Source: Citrifermentans bemidjiense Bem
GTDB taxonomy: Bacteria > Desulfobacterota > Desulfuromonadia > Geobacterales > Geobacteraceae
Assembly: GCF_000020725.1 (NCBI RefSeq)
Contig: NC_011146.1
Coordinates: forward strand, 4,551,151-4,615,150
Length of the DNA: 64,000 nucleotides
Direction: 5' to 3'
Below the pieces are notes generated by a model. It saw only the letters and a program-made list of their open reading frames with translations, made no database searches and was not told the DNA's origin. Position 1 is the first letter of the stretch. Every line of letters begins with the position of its first letter. The position numbers and the translations under genes are program-made. Below, in pieces: positions 1-7,489 of the stretch.

Positions 1-911
1 TGGCCGGAGGTGTCGAACATGCGGTCCTGGAGCACCAGCGGCACGAGTTCAGGGAGGTTCGCCGGATCCTTGGCAGGGTCAGCCACCAGGTAGGCGCCGG
101 CCAGTCCCGCATAGACGTTGAGGCGGGTAGCACCGAGTGTGTGGTCGTGGAACCAGATGGGAGCGGTTTCCTGGGTATTGGGGTAGCGGTAGATCGCGTA
201 GTTGGTGGCAGCAGCGCCGTCCCTGCTGTAGTAGGAAGCGCCTTTGAGGACGCCCGTAGAGCCGTTGTTGGTGAACCAGGAGTCGGGACCGCCATCCAAC
301 TGCGGCGGCACTTCACCGCCGTGCAGGTGCACGGCTGCCGGGATCTGCACCTCGCCGAACTGACCGGCGGCGAACTCGCCGTAGTTGAAGGAGCAAGCGC
401 TCCCGAAAGCCGGCGGCATCGACATGTGCGAGCACATGCTCATCCCCATGTTGAGCGGATCGGCCCAGTGCATGGTCTGGTCCGTGCTGTACTTGTAGGC
501 CAGCACCTTGGTGGCGTTGACCGTGGGAAGCTCGTTGACGAACTTCATTTCAGTTGCGACGCCGCGGGTGGCGGCAATGACCGGGCCGATGTAGGACTGG
601 CGCCCGGGAACGGATCCGTCCGGCAACTGGTTCGCCACCTGTCCGGGCTGTAAGTAGCCCCAGACCCAGGTCCCGGTGTATCCGGGCACGGTGTTGGCCG
701 GCAGGATCATGCTCTTGAACTCCTTCATGCGCAGTTCGATCTGGCCCGCGCCGGCAGGAACAAGATCCAAGTCAGGCAGGGGATCGACAAACTGCGGTAT
801 AGCAGAACCTGGCAACTGCACCTGGTTGGGAACTCCTGCCCACGCTGTTGTCAATAACGAGGCGATGAGTGCGACTGTGCCAACGGCACCGAGTAACCGT
901 CCCTTTTTCAT
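1..911 (-). CDS. multicopper oxidase, N-terminal part (cut by window edge)
   Basis: The reading frame opens with ATG at 911 and is still open at base 1, so only the first ~303 residues are visible. It begins with a signal peptide (MKKGRLLGAVGTVALIASLL... ending near TTAWA), so the protein is exported. Two copper-site motifs of the multicopper oxidase N-terminal domain can be read: HLHGG, and downstream WFHDHTLG. The family oxidises metals, bilirubin-like substrates or phenols with reduction of O2 to water; bilirubin-oxidase/CotA/OmpB-like enzymes are the nearest match in feel. The C-terminal type 1 copper site lies outside the window, so activity cannot be judged. A good Shine-Dalgarno (GGAGAGGAGGG in reverse) lies just before the start. 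Confidence 0.85.
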   Translation of the reverse strand, partial: MKKGRLLGAVGTVALIASLLTTAWAGVPNQVQLPGSAIPQFVDPLPDLDLVPAGAGQIELRMKEFKSMILPANTVPGYTGTWVWGYLQPGQVANQLPDGSVPGRQSYIGPVIAATRGVATEMKFVNELPTVNATKVLAYKYSTDQTMHWADPLNMGMSMCSHMSMPPAFGSACSFNYGEFAAGQFGEVQIPAAVHLHGGEVPPQLDGGPDSWFTNNGSTGVLKGASYYSRDGAAATNYAIYRYPNTQETAPIWFHDHTLGATRLNVYAGLAGAYLVADPAKDPANLPELVPLVLQDRMFDTSG

Positions 912-1294
912 ATAAATTCCCTCCTCTCCCATAGCACTGACAACTTGCAAACCTAAGAGCAACTTGTATTCCAAATTGTATCTGTTCGTTTTTTATTGCA
1001 TTTTAAGTCAGTCAAATAGAAGAGTTGTATACTCCTATGACAGTTTTGCTTGGGATTAATGAGCAACTGTCTTTTTTTTTGCACCCTTTGTTTCTGTAGA
1101 GCTGTCAACGGGACGGTAAGGCACGGTAAGCAGGCGATCTGGCGCTATGGAGGCGCCGGCCCAGAGGCGGTTTACTTGCTTCACCTCAAATGAGGCAGCA
1201 GACAAGATCATTTGCGGCGAAGCAAGAAGGCTCTGTCCGCCGCTATTGGATTGCAATCCTAATCATTCCGGTCACTTAGTAATATTTTGCAGGT
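912..1294. other. intergenic region without a convincing gene
   Basis: About 380 bases separate the multicopper oxidase start from the sigma-54-like promoter of the next gene. The stretch is AT-rich near 950-1070, fitting the promoter of the leftward oxidase gene. Short open frames on both strands (1056-1256 minus, 1147-1356 plus) lack a ribosome binding site and recognisable composition. I see no RNA gene or repeat. Confidence 0.4.
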
Positions 1295-1310
1295 TGGCAC
1301 GCCGTATGCT
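1295..1310 (+). promoter_or_regulatory. sigma-54 (-24/-12) promoter
   Basis: TGGCACGCCGTATGCT matches the RpoN consensus TGGCACG-N4-TTGCW at all but one defined base, with GG and GC separated by exactly ten bases. It lies about 43 bases before the ATG of the small Lys/Ala/Pro-rich gene, which has a good AAGGAG site between. A start point near 1322 is expected. Confidence 0.75.
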
Positions 1311-1352
1311 AAAGAGAGATCATAATTCAACCCACTCCCAAGGAGATTCAAA

Positions 1353-1595
1353 ATGAAAAAAGTTATGTCCTCCGTCGTTGCTGCTCTCGTTGCCGTTGCT
1401 TTCGCTGGTGTTGTCTACGCTGCTGACGCTGCTCCGGCTGCCGCTCCGGCTGCTGAAGTGAAGAAAGAAGAAAAAGCTCCGGTTAAGAAAGCAGCCAAGA
1501 AGAAACATGCTAAGAAGCACGCTAAGAAAGCTGCTGTGAAAAAAGAAGAAAAAGCTCCGGCCGCTGCTCCGGCTCCGGCAGAAGGCGCGAAGTAG
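1353..1595 (+). CDS. small exported Lys/Ala/Pro-rich protein
   Basis: An 80-residue protein with a clean signal peptide (MKKVMSSVVAALVAVAFAGVVYA) and a low-complexity mature part of about 57 residues made almost only of A, P, K, E and H. A block KKEEKAP occurs twice (about residues 37-43 and 62-68) around a central KKHAKKHAKK stretch. Such histone-H1-like polycations bind polyanions; here the signal peptide points to the periplasm or surface. ATG follows AAGGAG, and an intrinsic terminator follows the stop, so this is a monocistronic, well-delimited transcription unit under a sigma-54-like promoter. Low complexity prevents family assignment; similar tiny proteins occur in Geobacter genomes but I know no function. 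Confidence 0.8.
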   Translation: MKKVMSSVVAALVAVAFAGVVYAADAAPAAAPAAEVKKEEKAPVKKAAKKKHAKKHAKKAAVKKEEKAPAAAPAPAEGAK

Positions 1596-1622
1596 TCTTA
1601 CGCGTTCACAGAGCAAAAAAGG

Positions 1623-1655
1623 AAGCCGCGCCCAAAAGGGACGCGGCTTTTTTTG
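1623..1655 (+). terminator. intrinsic terminator
   Basis: Stem AGCCGCG...CGCGGCT closing through a CCAAAAGG-type loop, followed by seven T residues. It ends the small Lys-rich gene. Confidence 0.85.
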
Positions 1656-1733
1656 TTTCCACACTCTTTATTCAAGGTTGCAATCTTACCCCCCGATAAG
1701 CTGTGAGTACAAATTACACGCGGAGGGTCAGCT

Positions 1734-2135
1734 ATGCCTATTGTTGCTTGGGATGTAAGCTTGTCTGTCGGAAACAACGTAATCGATGAACATCACCGCC
1801 ACCTGGTAGGCTTACTGAACAAGGCCTACGACGAATTCTGTGACAGTAACTCCACCATCGCCATGGAATCTCTACTGGAAGAGCTGATCGACTACGCCAC
1901 CTATCACTTCGCCCACGAAGAAAAGTTGATGACCGCGACGGGCTATCCTGAGACGCTGCAGCACCTGGAAGAACACGAGCGCTTCGTTAAGAGAGTGACC
2001 GAGATGCAGAAAGACGTGGTGACCGGCGACGTCCCCTTCTCCCTCGAAATCCTTTCCTTTTTGAGAAACTGGCTGGTGAACCACATTTCCAAGGTCGATA
2101 CCAAGCTGGGAGCCTACGCCGGCACGCGCCACTGA
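1734..2135 (+). CDS. bacteriohemerythrin
   Basis: A 133-residue single-domain hemerythrin. The seven ligands of the non-heme di-iron O2-binding site are in place: H21 (IDEHHRHL), H58 and E62 (YHFAHEE), H77 and H81 (HLEEH), H117 and D122 (NHISKVD). Length matches stand-alone bacteriohemerythrins; there is no signal peptide or membrane segment, so it is cytoplasmic. In anaerobes such proteins bind or sense O2, and thiol peroxidase follows 84 bases downstream, so an O2/peroxide-defence pair is a reasonable inference. The start follows CGGAGGGT. Confidence 0.92.
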   Translation: MPIVAWDVSLSVGNNVIDEHHRHLVGLLNKAYDEFCDSNSTIAMESLLEELIDYATYHFAHEEKLMTATGYPETLQHLEEHERFVKRVTEMQKDVVTGDVPFSLEILSFLRNWLVNHISKVDTKLGAYAGTRH

Positions 2136-2219
2136 AGCGGCAGCACGCCTTCTGTTCCTTGCAATTCAGCGGAAATCGCTTACGCTTTCCCGGAATTTTA
2201 TTTTTAATGGGAGGAACAG

Positions 2220-2723
2220 ATGGCTCAAGTTACTTTTAAAGGAAACCCGGTGACGCTGGTTGGGTCTCAAGTGAAGGTGGGGGATGCCGCCCCCGATTTC
2301 TCGGTAGTCGACAACTCCATGGGGGCCGTTTCGCTGGCCAACTACCAGGGGATGGTGAAGATCGTCAGCGCCGTTCCGTCGCTCGACACGCCGGTCTGCG
2401 ACACCGAGACGCGCCGCTTCAACCAGGAGGCCGCCAAGCTCCCGGGCGACGTGGTGGTGCTGACCATAAGCGCGGATCTCCCCTTTGCGCAGAAGAGATG
2501 GTGCGGAGCGGCCGGCATCGACAAGGTGGTGACCCTTTCCGACTATCGCGACCGCTCCTTCGCCCTGGCCTACGGCGTCCTCATCGACGAATTGAAGCTC
2601 CTTTCCCGCTCCATCTTCGTGATCGACAAGCAAAACGTCATCCGCTACATACAGCATGTACCGGAAGTGACCCAGGAGCCCGATTACGAAGCAGCGCTCA
2701 GGGCTGCGCGCGAACTGGCGTAG
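2220..2723 (+). CDS. tpx: thiol peroxidase (atypical 2-Cys peroxiredoxin)
   Basis: A 167-residue Tpx. The peroxidatic cysteine C60 sits in SLDTPVCDTETRRF and the resolving cysteine C95 in KRWCGA, the same spacing as E. coli Tpx (C61/C95). It reduces hydroperoxides with thioredoxin as electron donor in the cytoplasm. GGGAGGA precedes the ATG. It lies just downstream of bacteriohemerythrin on the same strand and ends in a strong terminator. Confidence 0.95.
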   Translation: MAQVTFKGNPVTLVGSQVKVGDAAPDFSVVDNSMGAVSLANYQGMVKIVSAVPSLDTPVCDTETRRFNQEAAKLPGDVVVLTISADLPFAQKRWCGAAGIDKVVTLSDYRDRSFALAYGVLIDELKLLSRSIFVIDKQNVIRYIQHVPEVTQEPDYEAALRAARELA

Positions 2724-2742
2724 CCGCCCGTTTCGAGAAGAT

Positions 2743-2782
2743 AAAAAGGCACCTGCGGGATCTTTCGCAGGTGCCTTTTTTG
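2743..2782. terminator. bidirectional intrinsic terminator
   Basis: A perfect 10-bp stem, GGCACCTGCG with CGCAGGTGCC, has A-tract and T-tract flanks on both sides. It serves tpx on the plus strand and the convergent PEP-CTERM gene on the minus strand. Confidence 0.9.
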
Positions 2783-2803
2783 TTGTTGCTGCTGGGATGT
2801 TAA

Positions 2804-3409
2804 TCAATTTTTCTCCCTCAGGACATTCAACCCAAACGTGCCAGCTAAACCCATTACCAATAAAAATACCGTGGACGGTTCTGGTACTGGTGTAACATCG
2901 GCAAACACATGGAAATCATACGTCATCGTGCCGACACCGAAATCTACTCCGTTGTAGATATAGAGACCATGGACATCGTAGCCGGAAAAATCCGGGATCG
3001 GCGCATGATACCCACCACTTATCCCGTTCTCCTCTCCGAACCATAGGAGCAGTCCCCAAAAGGCATTTTGAAAGTACATGGCGTTTAGTTCGTTGTAATA
3101 GTCTATTTCCGAACCGTATCTGTGAGGGGTAAAGGATCCCTCCAACATGGCAATCCAGTCCTGGACAGCTGTTGCAAAGCCCCCCCTTGCCGGCACAAGC
3201 GTGTTGAATTGAGCCGCTCCCATTGGCGAGATCAAGGGGTCAGGATTATATTGTCCGGCGAAAATTTCACTAGCTACTAGACCTCCTGAGGAAGCGGTGG
3301 ACCACTCGACCGTTCCGCCTGCTTGCAAAACGTTAATCATTGTGGCCTGTGCAGGGTTTGGAGAAGCCAAAAGCGAAAGAAGAAACAAGCACCTGATTAG
3401 ATTTTTCAT
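2804..3409 (-). CDS. PEP-CTERM sorting domain protein
   Basis: A 201-residue exported protein: signal peptide at residues 1-22 (MKNLIRCLFLLSLLASPNPAQA), a unique middle region and a C-terminal tripartite signal, VPEPST, a hydrophobic segment (VFLLVMGLAGTFGL) and a basic tail. That tail is the PEP-CTERM tag processed by exosortase, which couples secretion to surface or exopolysaccharide attachment. The central domain is unassigned. AAGGAGGT precedes the ATG. No exosortase or EPS gene is adjacent, so the partner locus is elsewhere. Confidence 0.85.
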   Translation of the reverse strand: MKNLIRCLFLLSLLASPNPAQATMINVLQAGGTVEWSTASSGGLVASEIFAGQYNPDPLISPMGAAQFNTLVPARGGFATAVQDWIAMLEGSFTPHRYGSEIDYYNELNAMYFQNAFWGLLLWFGEENGISGGYHAPIPDFSGYDVHGLYIYNGVDFGVGTMTYDFHVFADVTPVPEPSTVFLLVMGLAGTFGLNVLREKN

Positions 3410-3746
3410 TTTTCTACCTCCTTGTGGTGTTGGTTCGTCAAATTTGCAAAGTTTAATCCAATCAAGATACTAAGTGATCACGTGCATTTACCAAAGTTAT
3501 TTTGTAAAGTTTGTGTAGTCAATCCTTACATGACGTCGAAATACCTTACACGGTGTGGAACCGTGTCCGGCGACATTGGGTTTCTCACCATGCCTGTAGG
3601 ATAATCGTGACGATCATAGTGCGATCGCCAGAAACGCGGGAAAATTTACTCTCGACTATGGAACTATACAGATTTATCTGGACCGAGAGACCTGAGTGAT
3701 AGTAAAAATGGTTGTCGTGTCAAATGCTTCCCTGGAGAGTGGATCC
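3410..3746. other. intergenic region, no gene seen
   Basis: AT-richer than its surroundings; carries the ribosome binding site and presumably the promoter of the leftward PEP-CTERM gene, and the leader of the rightward permease gene. The short plus-strand frames here have no supporting signals. Confidence 0.4.
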
Positions 3747-4733
3747 ATGAACACCCTGCAGATCAGTTACCTGCTGGCCGCGTTGTCAGTCCCCGTGGTG
3801 CTGCAATTTCATCTCCTTCCCGCCGCGTTCGCCGGGCTTGCCGTGTACGTGCTGACCGCGAAGCTTGCTCCCATGCTTCCGCTGCGCTGGGGGAGCCTGA
3901 CCCAGAAGGTCGCCCTGGCAGGGATCATCCTGTTCGTCATCGCCCTGGTCTCCAGCATCTGCCTCGGGCTCTGGTCGTTTTTGCGCGGCCACCACGGGAT
4001 GGCGAACCTGCTCAACATGGCGGCCGAGACCCTGGAAAACCTGAAGCGGACCCTCCCGGAGGATCTCACCGCGGCGCTTCCCGACACCGTCGACGAACTG
4101 CGCGAACAGATAACCAACATGCTGCGAGAGCACGGGAAGAACATCTCCTCCGTCGGCATCTCCGGAGTCAAGACCTTCGCCCACCTCATCCTCGGCATGG
4201 TGGTGGGAAGCCTCGCGGTGCTGCACCGCTTCAACAAGGAAAACGGGTTCCCCCCCCTGGCCTCCGACCTGCACGCGAGGCTGATCAACCTGGCCGATTC
4301 CTTCGACAAGGTGGTCTTCGCCCAGGTGAAGATTTCCGCGCTCAATACCGTTCTCACCGCGATCTACCTCGCCGTGGTGCTCCCCATCTTCGGGGTCTAC
4401 CTCCCCATGGTCACCCTCCTGGTCCTCCTCACCTTCGTGGCCGGCCTGCTGCCGGTGGTGGGGAACCTCATCTCCAACTTCACCATCGTGCTGATCAGCC
4501 TCGGCGTCTCCCCGATGGTCGGTATCGCCTCGCTGGCGTTCCTGATCGTGATCCACAAGCTGGAGTACTTCACCAACGCGAGGATCGTGGGGGGCCAAGT
4601 CAAGGCCAGCGTCTGGGAGCTTTTGTGCGCCATGCTCTTCATGGAAGCGATCTTCGGCATGGCCGGCCTGGTGGCGGCCCCCGTGGTTTATGCCTGGCTC
4701 AAGACCGAGCTCAAGGCGAAGCGGCTGGTATAA
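3747..4733 (+). CDS. AI-2E family transporter-like membrane protein
   Basis: About 328 residues with the AI-2E/YdiK-type layout: paired hydrophobic segments at the N-terminus (LLAALSVPVVLQFHLLPAAFA), a helical amphipathic middle (about residues 80-200) and four or five C-terminal membrane segments including VYLPMVTLLVLLTFVAGLLPVVG. Family members include sodium/proton antiporters and exporters; substrate is unknown here. I place the start at 3747 (MNTLQISY) because GGAGAG lies upstream; a GTG at 3696 would add 17 residues without a ribosome binding site. Confidence 0.75.
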   Translation: MNTLQISYLLAALSVPVVLQFHLLPAAFAGLAVYVLTAKLAPMLPLRWGSLTQKVALAGIILFVIALVSSICLGLWSFLRGHHGMANLLNMAAETLENLKRTLPEDLTAALPDTVDELREQITNMLREHGKNISSVGISGVKTFAHLILGMVVGSLAVLHRFNKENGFPPLASDLHARLINLADSFDKVVFAQVKISALNTVLTAIYLAVVLPIFGVYLPMVTLLVLLTFVAGLLPVVGNLISNFTIVLISLGVSPMVGIASLAFLIVIHKLEYFTNARIVGGQVKASVWELLCAMLFMEAIFGMAGLVAAPVVYAWLKTELKAKRLV

Positions 4734-4778
4734 GCGACGGCAGGTAGGCATCCGCTGCATTTTTAGTATCTTTAACGG

Positions 4779-6110
4779 ATGCAAGCTACCAATTTCACAT
4801 CCACCATTATCCCCAGCAGGCGCGGCCGGGATTCCCGCAGCGCGGCCGCGCCGTTACCTCCCCTCCCCCACCGCCTAAGGTGCCTTGCCCGCTTTTGGCT
4901 TGCCGCCTGCCTGGCGCTCCTCCTGCTCCTTCCCCCTGGCGCACGCGCGGCTGCTTCAGAACTCTCCGCCACCCTCTACTTCTTCTGGGGCGTCGGCTGC
5001 CCACACTGCACCAAGGCGAAGCCCTTCCTGGAAGAGCTGAAAAGGAAATACCCCACCCTGCGCATCGAGTCCTATGAGGTGCTGGAAAAGCGCGAGAACA
5101 TTCCGCTCCTTGTGGCGATGGCCCGCGCCCGCCACAAGGAGGCGACCGGGGTGCCGGTCTTCATCATCGGCCAGGAGATGTTCAGCGGCTTTTCTGCTGA
5201 AACCGCGGCGGAGGTGGAACAGGCCGTACGCCTGGCGTTGCAGCCCGTCGCGCCGCAGAAACAGGCCGCCCCGAAACCCGCCCCTCCCGTCAGGCTCCCG
5301 CTTCTGGGCCCGGTCGACGCGCAGAGCCTGTCGCTTCCCGTTTTCACCGTCGCGGTCGCGCTTTTGGACAGCCTCAACCCCTGCGCTTTCTTCGTGCTCT
5401 TCTTCCTGTTAAGCCTGTTGATCCACGCCCATTCGCGGCGCCGCATGCTTCTCATCGGCGGGCTCTTCGTCTTTTTCTCCGGGCTCGTCTACTTCGTCTT
5501 CATGGCGGCCTGGCTCAACCTCTTCCTCATCACCGGCGGGCTTCCCGCCATCACCTTCGCCGCGGGGATCGTGGCGCTCTTCGTCGGCGCGGTGAACGTC
5601 AAGGAGTTCTTCTATTTCGGGCAGGGGGTCTCGCTCAGCATCCCGGAACAGCAGAAACCGAAGCTCTTCGCCCGCATGAGGAGGCTCCTCAGGGCGGATT
5701 CGCTTCCTTCCCTGCTGGCCGGGACCACCGTGCTGGCTCTCGCCGCCAACAGCTACGAGCTCCTCTGCACCGCCGGCTTTCCCATGGTCTTCACCCGCAT
5801 GCTCACCCTGAGGGAACTCCCGACATACAGCTACTACGCCTATCTTGCCTTCTACTGCACGATCTACGCGCTTCCCCTGGCGGTTATCGTCGCGCTCTTC
5901 ACGGTGAAGCTCGGCGAGAGAAAGCTGACGCAATGGCAGGGGCGCGTGCTGAAGCTGGTCTCGGGATTGATGATGCTGGGGCTGGGACTGGTGCTGCTCA
6001 TCGACCCGGCGCTGCTGAACAAACCGCTTGCCTCGGCGGGGCTTCTCGCTGGCACGCTGGCCGCGGCGGCGCTTTTGGCAGCTTTCGCCAGGAAAAGGGG
6101 CGCGGGTTAG
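4779..6110 (+). CDS. thioredoxin-fold domain fused to CcdA/DsbD-like membrane domain
   Basis: 443 residues. After an unusually long leader with hydrophobic segment 39-53 comes a periplasmic thioredoxin-like domain (about 60-150) whose redox motif is C74-P-H-C77 (VGCPHCTKAKPFLEEL) with a cis-proline region TGVPVFIIG. A membrane part (about 190-440) follows with six or more helices and two conserved cysteines in SLNPCAFFVLFF and YELLCTAGFP, as in CcdA/DsbD electron-transfer domains. The inferred role is to move reducing equivalents across the membrane to periplasmic thiols, for example for cytochrome c maturation. Start is uncertain: no obvious ribosome binding site precedes ATG 4779. Confidence 0.8.
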   Translation: MQATNFTSTIIPSRRGRDSRSAAAPLPPLPHRLRCLARFWLAACLALLLLLPPGARAAASELSATLYFFWGVGCPHCTKAKPFLEELKRKYPTLRIESYEVLEKRENIPLLVAMARARHKEATGVPVFIIGQEMFSGFSAETAAEVEQAVRLALQPVAPQKQAAPKPAPPVRLPLLGPVDAQSLSLPVFTVAVALLDSLNPCAFFVLFFLLSLLIHAHSRRRMLLIGGLFVFFSGLVYFVFMAAWLNLFLITGGLPAITFAAGIVALFVGAVNVKEFFYFGQGVSLSIPEQQKPKLFARMRRLLRADSLPSLLAGTTVLALAANSYELLCTAGFPMVFTRMLTLRELPTYSYYAYLAFYCTIYALPLAVIVALFTVKLGERKLTQWQGRVLKLVSGLMMLGLGLVLLIDPALLNKPLASAGLLAGTLAAAALLAAFARKRGAG

Positions 6111-6265
6111 CCTAGGGAAGATAAACGATGCCGCGGGAGGCTCTCCCGGACGGCGACTTCGGCGGCAATGCCGGTTGACTCCGCAGACTAATAAATTATC
6201 ATCTGCTAATGTTTTCATCTCACCTCAAGCGGCCGGGAACGGCCCTTCAGCAGCGGAGTCAGCTC

Positions 6266-7396
6266 ATGAGCAGGTTCGACATCGTTGTCGTCGGAGCCGG
6301 CATTTCCGGCGCCACCCTCGCCGAACGCTACGCTTCCCTGGGAAAGAAGGTCCTGGTCCTGGAGAAACGCAACCATATCGGCGGCAACTGCTACGACTTC
6401 CACAACGAGCACGGCATCCTGGTTTCCAAGTACGGCGCACACCTTTTCCACACCGAATTCGAGGATGTCTGGCAGTATGTGAACCGCTTCTCGCGCTGGT
6501 ACCCTTACGAGCACCACGTTCTGGCCAAAGTGGACGGCAAGCTGGTCCCCATCCCCGTCAACATCTCCACCGTCAATACCATCTTCAACCTGCGCATCCG
6601 CACCGAGACCGAGATGCAGCGCTTCCTGAGCGAGGTGCAGGTGAAGCCCCCCCACGAGGAACCCCGCAACGGCGAGGAGGCCGCGCTGGCACGGGTGGGG
6701 CTCGTCCTTTACGAAAAGATGTTCAAGCACTACACCAAGAAGCAGTGGGACAAGTACCCCCACGAACTGGACGCCTCGGTGCTGCTGAGGATCCCGGTGC
6801 GGACCAATTTCGACGACCGCTACTTCAATGACCCTTACCAGGCCCTGCCCCTTAACGGCTACACCCGGCTTTTCGAGGAGATGCTCAGGCACCCGAACAT
6901 CACCGTGCGGCTCAGTACCGATTACTTCGACGTCAAAGAGAGCCCCGAGGTACGGGAATGCTCCAAGGTTTTCTACGCAGGCCCCATCGACCGCTACTTC
7001 GACTACCGCCACTCGCGGGAAAGAAAGCTGCAGTGGCGCTCCATCAGGTTCGAATGGATCACGCTCGACCAGGAATTCTTCCAGCAAAACTCGGTGGTCA
7101 ACTACCCCGACCCCAAGGACGGCGACTTCACGAGAATCGTCGAGTACAAGCATTTCACCCGCCAGAAGCACCCAAAGACCACCATTTCGCGCGAGTACAC
7201 TACCGACGAAGGGGATCCCTACTACCCCGTTCCCAACTCCGAAAACGAGGCCATTTCCCAGCGCTACCGGGAGGAGGCGGAGAAACTTTCCGACGTGTAC
7301 TTCGTGGGGAGGCTGGCCAACTACAAGTACTTCAACATGGATCAGGCTTTCAAAAACGCACTGGATCTGTTCCACCGTATCGAAGGGAAGCACTAG
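6266..7396 (+). CDS. glf: UDP-galactopyranose mutase
   Basis: 376 residues from ATG 6266, preceded by CGGAG; an upstream in-frame ATG at 6209 would add 19 residues unlike the family. N-terminal FAD fold (FDIVVVGAGISGATLAERYA), then KRNHIGGNCYD and the YGAHLFHT segment typical of Glf, and a C-terminal FAD contact GRLANYKYFNMDQA. It interconverts UDP-galactopyranose and UDP-galactofuranose in the cytoplasm, supplying Galf for surface glycans. It heads a galactose-related gene block, and a glycosyltransferase gene closes the block at 14969-16117. Confidence 0.93.
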   Translation: MSRFDIVVVGAGISGATLAERYASLGKKVLVLEKRNHIGGNCYDFHNEHGILVSKYGAHLFHTEFEDVWQYVNRFSRWYPYEHHVLAKVDGKLVPIPVNISTVNTIFNLRIRTETEMQRFLSEVQVKPPHEEPRNGEEAALARVGLVLYEKMFKHYTKKQWDKYPHELDASVLLRIPVRTNFDDRYFNDPYQALPLNGYTRLFEEMLRHPNITVRLSTDYFDVKESPEVRECSKVFYAGPIDRYFDYRHSRERKLQWRSIRFEWITLDQEFFQQNSVVNYPDPKDGDFTRIVEYKHFTRQKHPKTTISREYTTDEGDPYYPVPNSENEAISQRYREEAEKLSDVYFVGRLANYKYFNMDQAFKNALDLFHRIEGKH

Positions 7397-7489
7397 CCGC
7401 TTGATGAGTCAGTTGTTGTAAATAGCTTCCTCCCTGCTACTCTCTTTTGGTGAAAAATTTCTAACATTATTGAGAGGCTTGGTAAGCTT

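Noticed and set aside
1056..1356. Short open frames on both strands before the Lys-rich gene
   Set aside because: No ribosome binding site, unusual composition, and one overlaps the sigma-54 promoter and start of a well-supported gene.
3786..4784. Long minus-strand frame (332 codons) opposite the AI-2E-type gene
   Set aside because: Composition is a typical antisense shadow (His/Glu/Gly/Gln-rich, no hydrophobic core); the plus-strand membrane protein is clearly the gene.
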